Part shown: positions 55,701-64,000 of the stretch, in pieces
How positions within the stretch are numbered: position 1 is the first letter of the stretch
Layout of the letters: each line of letters opens with the position of its first letter
NCBI RefSeq assembly: GCF_009870125.1
Contig: NC_046680.1
Location: 8,928,001 to 8,992,000, forward strand
Source: Drosophila pseudoobscura
Lineage: Eukaryota > Arthropoda > Insecta > Diptera > Drosophilidae
Length of the DNA stretch: 64,000 nt
Direction: 5' to 3'
Program-made: the position numbers and the translations under genes
The notes under the pieces: model-generated
Seen by the model: only the letters and a program-made list of their open reading frames with translations
Database searches by the model: none
What the model was told of the DNA's origin: nothing

Positions 55701-58700
55701 AGAGTAACTCCGGAAGGAAGGACTGCCAAGGACTGCACTGAAAATGGGTAACACTTTCCGTTTTTGCCCATTTTTTGCGAGTCCCTTCATTTGGTGCAGA
55801 GAAATGCCACATAAATTTATATTTAAAGTACAACAACAATAGGAAGAGTTTATTGCACGCATTTAACGGGTAGAGTCCGGGGTTAACCTACGGTTAAGTT
55901 GTCCCGGGGTGGGCGTACGGGTCTATATTCCTGCGTTAATTGAAAGTTAGTGCGGCATTTTTATGAACATTTTCTTCTGCGTTGGGGGCTGTGTTAATTA
56001 AGTTAAATGTGGTCCAAAGCTGAGAGGCAGGCCAGACCCTTAGTCGGGGACTTAGTTAAAGGTATTAAGCCGAAGTTATCGCCACGAACTATGCAGGAAA
56101 CTACGGCGCAAACTTTGCGTACAACTTTCTGACCTTAACAATAATTTACACTTACGCAAAAGTTGGGAGCCCAACCACAGGCACGGCCCCCGCCCCGCCC
56201 CGGCCTTAGCCCCAGGCCCCCATCCAGGGCCCCTAAGTCGTTGCGGTCGGTTAACGCGACAATAAAAAACACTTTAAAAAATGTGCCCATTGTTGTTGGC
56301 TGCCAAGAACGAAACTTTTAATAAAAAGCAGCTCCACATCTTTTTTTCGGGGGTAGGTTGGAACGGGGTGGGGGAAAGGTTGCCCGGAACGGAAGGGAAC
56401 GGGAGGACCATCAAGTGAAAGTGCCCGAAACTTGGGCGTGGAAATTGCAATTTCTTCTACGCCACCACCAAAGCCCAGGATAGGGGCGTGGCATGGCCCA
56501 TTGAGGCATAAATAACAGCAACATTATTCACACCACCAAAAAAAAGGAAAACCAAAGCAACAACAACAGCAGCCAAGGGAAATTGAGAGCCGAGAATGGA
56601 GAACGGAGACTAGAGAAAGTGCCCCCATGTTTCGGCCATGTCCCCGGCTACTAAGCAAACTCTGTGGAAAAGACAGAGAGAGAGAGAGAGAGAGCGAGAG
56701 AGAGGCGGAGATAGACCGCGCCTTTGAGCCAAGTTAAGAGGAAGTTTGTCTGGCAGCAGCACCATCTACACAACAGCCAAAGTTTATATTTGGTTTATTT
56801 ACGCTTTAGCCAAGTTTTTCCTCTTCTTTTTTTGACACAGGGTGTACCACGGTGTACATTTTCTAACGCTTTAGCAAATTTTCTGGCGCTTCAAAGTTGC
56901 TTTTTTTTAATTTTGTTGTTGCTTTCTGTCTTAGCTGCGGAAACTTTTTCCCAGAGCCGCGTTAAAAATATGCAAAAGTGAGCAGGAAAGTTAATAGACA
57001 CAAATCAGGTGGACACATGTTGCCACAAACAATTTTCGCCACTCGAAATATGCACTGGAAAAGTTCGCCTCTCCACTGTGGGAATTAACATAATTGTGCA
57101 AGAGACAGGGGCGACTATAGGGTATTTAACAGTTGTCGATTCAATCATCACAAAGTATAGCCCTGAGTAAATACAAATCAAAATAAAGACAAAGAATGCT
57201 CGCAGCCAAAGTAAAGTCACGTTTTTGTATTTCTTTCGCTTCACTCAAGTGTACCGTGGGTGGCCTGAGAGCGGGAGAGCGTGCCATCCGCATTATTTTT
57301 GTTGCTAAGAGTCGCGAGAGAGAGAGAGAGCGCAATCGAATGGAAGTAATAAAGGAGAGTGGGCAATGCATGCGCTCGCATGAAACGAAGATCAAGAGAT
57401 AAGACAAGTGCCTCTCAATGCTCTCGAGGTGAAACACGAACAAACAGGCAAGCATCGAAGCAGCCTGGCACTGCTGTACTCCATTTCTTTGATTTGTCTT
57501 TAACAATGGTGAAATTTGGAACCTCTTTAGCTCTCGAAAGGTGGATTTTGTGGTCGTATGGCACTTCCAACCCTCGAGTTAAGGAACATTTATCAAATTT
57601 CGTTACGGTTCTGCTCAAAATCTGTAATAAACCAATCAGTAAACCATCTGTTGGGTACGTTATCTCTCTGAAACCTGAGTTCATTCAAGGACATGGATAT
57701 TTTATAAAAAACAAGGCCCCCCCACTCTCATTTCTCTACACAATCTTCCCGTTAGACCTAATGCCACCCCAAATCATATTTATCCCCCAGCGAGAGTCCC
57801 CCCTCCTGCACTCTAATTAGTTTAAGGTAGAGGTAGAGCTGATTGTAATCTTCAACGGGGGCTTATGCCAAGAAGCTTTCTTTAAGATTTAATTTATTAA
57901 GGAAAAAAATTGTATTTCATTTAATTTTGTTTCAAGGCTTTGAAGTGGTCCGCGAGTTCCGATGGTGGGACGTCGGCAGCTGCCATCCTGCCACTCAGCA
58001 GCCTCTCGGTTTCAGTTCGGGGCCGAGGTCCTTCCATTGTTTGTGCCCCCTGCCACACGGTAAACACTTGATGGCCGCTTTGAGCCCTCCGTAGCGACAG
58101 TTTGCCTGCGGTGGAACGCCCATCGATGGCGTGGCCTGGTCCTCCCCAGATTGTTTGCCTTGCGGTACTGTTGCGGTGGTTCTTGGTGATTTTCCAGAGA
58201 TTTTCTCTTCCTCTTCCTTCCTCATTGCCAATGCATTGGCCAGGCGGCCCCTTGTAACGGTTAATTTGGTTATCGGCCATCGGTTATCGGTCATCGGCCA
58301 TCGCCTCTGCAGCGGACGTGCTCCCCAATGCCTTTATCTCATTATCCGCCTGATTGACCATAAAAATTGGCTCTGCCATCAAAAATGAAAAGTTGCTTAA
58401 TCTGGCCACAGCTTTGATCTGTCCCTCTCCCACTCAATATACCTCACCCTCTCACTCTATCAGCCGCACGCCTTAAACGAAAATATGGCCACTCCCTGGG
58501 GTGCAATCCTCATAAATTGCCTTCACTATCCACACCATTTCTGTCCTGCCTCCGCTTCCTTCCGCTTTTCGTATACTCATGAAAATTGCTTAATTAAATG
58601 AATTTTATGTACTATTTATTGACAGTCACTCAAGCCGAAAGACAGACAAACACACACACACACACATAGACACACACACAAAATTTATGCGGACTTGTCA

Positions 58701-61700
58701 CGTAGATGACAATTTGTCTCAATCATAATTCCCCTTCGTCTTATCTTTTCGTGTGGCCTTCTGTATCCTTAATTAAGGCCCGAAGCCCTGTCGATTGACG
58801 TGGGCTAAAAACGGACTGACAGTAGAAAAGACATGCGTGTCCTGGCCGACAATAATCTATATATGTATATAGTATATATGTATATCTCCCACACACACAC
58901 ACACACACATCACCCTTAGAAGTTGGACAGGGAATCTTTTGAATGGTTGAAAGGCCTGTCTTTCGCATTCAAACCCCACAGGACGAACCGAAGACGAAAT
59001 TATCGATCTACAATACTCTCTTCGATTAAGCTCTATTTTTGTTGCTCTCTTTTTATCGGTTATCGATTCTCATAGATCGAATCTATGGTTCTTTTTCCCA
59101 TTATCTTCCTCACTCTTTCTCATCCTGTCTTTATTTACCCTTAATATTGCCATCCCTTTCGACTCTCTCCTTGGAATTATTGAATATAACACGGGATTTT
59201 CTATAAATAACTAAAATCGAATTCTCTGGGACTAAAATAATTTTCTTGCATTAAAATTCCTTGCTCCATCGCTCCCTCCTCCTCCCCATTCGCTGTATAA
59301 ATCAGAGACTGCCACCGCGGGGCACCGCGCCTCAGACTGTGTTTGTATGGGTGGGCACGTGTATTCTCTGTAATTTGTACACATTCTTCGAGGAGACAAA
59401 GAGAAAGCCCCATAACCAGACGAGACACCACAATCACGCCTCCGTTTTGCGCCCCCACCACTCCGGTTGGTCCCATTACGCAGACATAAATGCAGACAAA
59501 CAAAAGTTTTGTGCGACGCGTTTCCGATTCGTTTCGGGGGGTTTTTTTTGTTTATGAGGGGGGGGAGAAGGGAAGTTGGAGCACGCATGGTGTGTCTGCC
59601 GCTTGTCTGGAGCGGGAGACAAAGCGGAAGAGCAGGGCAGAAGAGAGCGGAAAGAGGACGCACCCACCTGGCAAAGATTTATATTTATGTAGTCCAGAGA
59701 GGTGTGTGTGTGTGTGTGTGGCGTCTTTAAGTTGCACGGGGGCCTGTGACCCCGTCTGGGCGGCAATAAGCGTAAATTTATGGGGCAGACAGGCCGGAAA
59801 CCCTTTTATGCCTGGCAGCCTGGCAACCCGACAGCAGGAGTGCCTCGCTTCCTCCTTTGTGGTCAGCATAATTAGGCTGCCATTAGCAGACGCAGCACCT
59901 TCTCTCTCTCCCCTCTCCCTCTCTCTTTGGCTCAAAGAAAACACCAACCAGCCACAAGATACTTTTACCAACTCTTTTCCGTTTCTGTGTTTGCAGACCA
60001 TAAATTTGTGTTCCCTTTTCCACGATGCCACGATGATATCGGTTACACATTTTACAACATTTCCATGCAAATGCGTTATTAATGAGCCGATTCCTGGCCG
60101 TCGCACTTCTGATTTATGGCCGACAGTTAATTAGGATCACGATTTGCTGGCCCACATTTCTTTGCCTACTTTTGAGCGCTTTCCATAAAACTTCCCCTCG
60201 TTTTTTTCCCCCCGAAAGGAATTGAATGTATTTTTCCCCATTAAGAAAAAATAAAATAAACATCGCATAAATCAGTTTGCAGTCATTTATGCTGACAAAT
60301 GCACAAATATGCAACGGAACAAAAACGAAATAAAATGTCATAAATTGTCGCAACTGCCGGTGAATGCATTTCCCATTTTTTATTTTTCATAATTTTCGCA
60401 TTTAACAGAAGCAAAAACCTTGAATGTCCTTAGGAGAATAGGTTTGCGGGGGGGGGGCAAAAAAATATATAAAATAAAGAGTGAAAGTTGTTCTTCTCCC
60501 AATGCTGAGCGACCCTCCCAGAAATTATTTCGCGTCATGTAATTGGATGATTTAACCCGTTGTTTTTTTATTGTAAGTCCTTTACGTAAATAACATAAAT
60601 TTCCATTGTATTTTTTTAGCGAATTAAAGCGCGACCCATGATTTTTTAACATATTACGCGGGCAAGTAAATTACCATCTGCCTCCCGCAATTAGGATTAT
60701 GTTAATTAATGCAGAAACACACACACACACACACACACATATATTACACAAATGTAGTGGTGTTTTTTTTGTTGTCATTTGGCTAATTTGTATTCAATTA
60801 ATTCTGGCTGCGGGTTTCCTTTTCGATTTCCTTTCCATGATTTAATTCAATTGAAAAATTGTGTAATAAATATACGAATTTCAGAGCCAATTGTGGAATA
60901 TATTGCCAATTAGCTGGCAGGTAATTTATGTTGAATTTTCACAAGGTAAACACACATACATGCGCATATTTACAGCATACGTTGTTTAATTAACGCCGTA
61001 AATATGATTAATTAAATGCATTGCCGCAAAATGTTGCATGTTGGGTTTTTATTTAATGTAAAATAAATGCATGTCCAGTAAACAATTTGAGTTGGCTTAA
61101 GCGCCGTGTAAGTGACAACAATTTGTCCAACAGAATGGACATGGAAGGGAAATATTTGCTGCTGGGAAAAAGTTTTCCCATAGAGAGAAAGAGAGAGCCA
61201 CCGACTTTCGGTGGTGGCTGGTATTATATCAAATTTCATTCATTAATTTCCATTTGGCAATGCCACGCCTGTCTGCCTCCCCCCCTCCCCCCTCGCAAGT
61301 CCCCTTGCCATTTGTGTGGCTTTGGAAAACTTTCCTTCTTTCTGCTCTGCTGTGTAATACGAAACCTGTACATGTTTTCATGTTTCCATCTTTCCATGTT
61401 GTCTTCTGGCTCTGGGTTCTACTCGTACTGTCCTGTCTAATCATGTATGAATGAATAATGATACGAATTTGACGTGGCACATAGCAAGCGCATGTGGTGG
61501 GAAGGGGGAGGGGGGGAGCCCACACAAAAGGGAAAATTTATTCATGCAAGTAAAAATGCGGGGAAAAATGGAAAGCAAACGAATTCTGTTTGCCCGTGAT
61601 TCGGTGTGCCGGGAGGGGAGGGTGGGGCATGCCTTTAATTGCCACACTTTAAGCCAGAGCCGACACTAAGCAGCCAGCAAAGGCCCTTCAGGTGGCGCAG

Positions 61701-64000
61701 AGCTGCAAGACTCCCCCCTCCTCCCCCCCTCGCAACAGAACAGTAAAATAAGAACAAGAATTTACATTTATTATTAATATACCGTTGTGGCTGAAGCAGA
61801 AGCAGGCTCCGATTCAAGGAAATTGCTCTGTCAGCGGCAGCACCCCCGCGCCCGAGAATGGCAGAAATTTTCCATTTCTCCATTCTGTGTGCGGGAAAAG
61901 CATTATGAATGTGTAATGCCTCCTACAACACACACACATACGCATACATATATGGGGGATATGGGGGGAGGTTTCCTCTCCCCCGCAGCGAAGTTAAACT
62001 TTAATGTTTCGAATGGTTTCAGGGCGGAGTAAAACGTTTATCTATGCGGGATTTCAGTGTCAGTTACTTACGAGGGAATTAATCACTGTCTATGTGTCTG
62101 CTTGTGTGTGTGTGTGTGTGTTGCAAGGTTGCAAGACTTTCAATGTTAAACAGATTTCCACCAGAGGCTCCAAAGGGAAACTTGAAACCCAGGTTGAAAT
62201 GTGCTCTCTGATGTTTCGTAAGCATCGGCTTACTCGGTCTCCCATGGGAGATCTCTCTCATGCGATAATATATGCATTTTACATGAGATTTGCATTCAGG
62301 CCATGAAAATTCAATTAAATATCAAAACTCTTTTGCAACACACCAAATTCCACTTGCAACAGTTGCAAGAAACAACATCAAAAACATGGCTTTGCCATTA
62401 CTGGAAACTCCCGTAGAAAACTCACTTGGGAAAATCTCCCTACCTCTCTCTCTCTCTCTCTTTCTCTCCCTTTGCGTGTTAGAAACATTTCAACATATTT
62501 TTTATGAGCAAAAAGTCGGGGCTGCAAATCAAATTCGCGAGACAACGCGAAGAGTGTGTGTTTTGTGTTGCATAAATTATGAATTATGCCACACACACAC
62601 ACACACTCCGCCTCTCCGCCTCTCTTATAATTTATTTGCCCGACAAACGAGAGTCAAAAATTAGGCAGGAGCTCAAACAGAGAGAAAAGAGCCCCAAATA
62701 CGAGGCCGAGACCGCACGTCTCTCGGTGGCAGGATAATTGCCACACGGACGCAGGCAATTAACAAGGAACGAGCCGCACGGCCAAGGCTTATGCAACAAT
62801 GCCACGAGGATCAATGGGGATTTTCCTCGGTTTCACCAAGGGGGTCTTTATGCCTAATCCCCACCCACCCCACTTTCCAATCAACCCTCCTTCTTATTTC
62901 TGTTGCAATTAATTTTTGGACCCGTCTTACCAGGAAAATCCATCAACTATAAGCCTGAGCAGGCATACACTGAGCGAAACGGAATGGGTAAAACACAAAG
63001 AAATAGAAAATCAGGAAAGAGGGCATCTACTGCAGCTTCTATTATATGAATAAGGGAGATCTGGGACATCTTATAGTCCGTCTCTAGACTTATCCCTTGG
63101 GCTCCCTCCCAACCATTTTGATACCTATTGTAGTTCCGTCTTTAATCCTAAATCCAAGGCAGTTAGTTCCACGTCTAATCCGAAAACCCTTTCAATCTCA
63201 AACTTCTCTCAAGGGCCTTTGTGTGGTTGCAATTTCGGTTGAAACATGCCAGAGTGCAACATTTCATTTTGGCTTGCAAAGCGCTGAACAAAAAGTCGGA
63301 GGACAAGCAATAAAAATGGCAAAAACATGAACCAAAAGTCGTCCAAAGCCAAACAAAAAAAAAAAAAAAACTACTATGCTACTGCGAAAAGAGTTTTTGG
63401 ATCCGAACAAAAAGTGTGACATGGCACAAAAGAACAGAGAGAGAGAGAGAGAGAGAGAGTGGAAACAAAGCGGAATATAAAACAAATATTCAGCAGGAGG
63501 CAAACTTTATTTCAGTTTCAATTTGGCGATAAAAACAGCGACAACAGCCGTCCAGGCCAAAAATGAAATTTAACAACTCAAAAACTCACGAATCGCGGAG
63601 AGAGAGAGAGAGGACCAGGATCGGCACTGGGGGCCGACCTGGAGCACAAAAGACACAAGAAATGCAATGCTTGGACTTGGTCTCCGGGGGAGGGGTGGGG
63701 CGTGGGGGGTACTCCGTTGCAATTGCTGTCGCTGCTGCTTGTTTTTGGGGAGCATTCATAATAAATTTGGCTCTCCTTCGACCTCCTTCGACAGCGCCAC
63801 ACAAAAACAAAGGGGGCCGAGTCCATCCTCCTTCTGCTTCTGCTTTTCCTCCGTTGGGGCTTGCTTTCTTTTCCCCAAGAGTTGAAATCCAACGGATGTT
63901 AGAGTTGCGCACTGAAATTTATATACAAACAGGATATGACAGAGGCAGGAAGCCGTTGCCCTCCGCCCCTCAGCCCCGCTGCCGCCCACACTCCTCCTCC
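52800..64000. other. Noncoding stretch to the window edge
   Basis: No confident gene. Exon-like pieces include a minus block at about 53222-53349 after a strong pyrimidine-rich acceptor (TTTTTTGCAG). There is also an open plus-strand frame from 63563 to the window end below a GA/TATA/initiator-like region. Microsatellites are frequent, for example CA runs at 58650-58680 and 60717-60740. Confidence 0.45.
63436..63459. repeat. (GA)n microsatellite
   Basis: About 12 GA units. A plus-strand TATAAAA follows at 63476-63482 and TTCAGTTT at 63511-63518. A second GA run is at 63598-63612. Confidence 0.9.

Overview
The window reads as Drosophila nuclear DNA, probably obscura-group or a similarly microsatellite-rich species. 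The supports are short (56-80 bp) GT-AG introns, dense (CA)n, (GA)n and (CAG)n tracts, AT-rich noncoding DNA full of ATTTAAT/TTAATT words, and gene families restricted to or typical of flies. The gene set matches Muller element C (D. melanogaster 2R) as I remember it: the Adgf-E (CG10143) and M-spondin (mspo, CG10145) homologues lie close together. That assignment rests on recollection and was not searched.

Layout. 1-10.5 kb: no gene recognised, only simple repeats. 10.5-12.2 kb (minus): an adenosine-deaminase-related growth factor (ADGF) with a 63-nt intron and most catalytic residues replaced, so a probable pseudoenzyme. 17.5-19.2 kb (minus): two tandem cysteine-rich DUF1431-type genes, a fly family linked to testis expression. 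21.3-24.6 kb (plus): a seven-exon SLC16/MCT-type transporter with a 360-residue hydrophilic N-terminus. 24.9-37.8 kb (minus), convergent with the transporter: the last four coding exons of an mspo-like secreted protein (spondin domain, polyQ linker, one TSP1 repeat). Its 5' exons lie further right or outside the window.

The large mspo introns hold nested genes on the same strand. The 6.2-kb intron has a 109-aa Pro/Gly-rich protein ending CTIL and a 780-aa acidic Pro-rich repeat protein ending CVIA. Both endings are CaaX prenylation signals, and together they are the most unusual observation here. A weaker 92-aa or 79-aa frame lies beside them. The 4.3-kb intron has a probable two-exon 126-aa gene with TATA and initiator, plus a likely DINE-1/Helitron-type fragment.

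37.8-64 kb is almost entirely noncoding, probably mspo upstream introns or intergenic DNA. It contains a 57-bp tandem satellite with a two-unit higher-order pattern (52.2-52.8 kb), a perfect 24-bp palindrome and a few isolated exon-like pieces. No tRNA, rRNA, CRISPR array or intact transposon was recognised.
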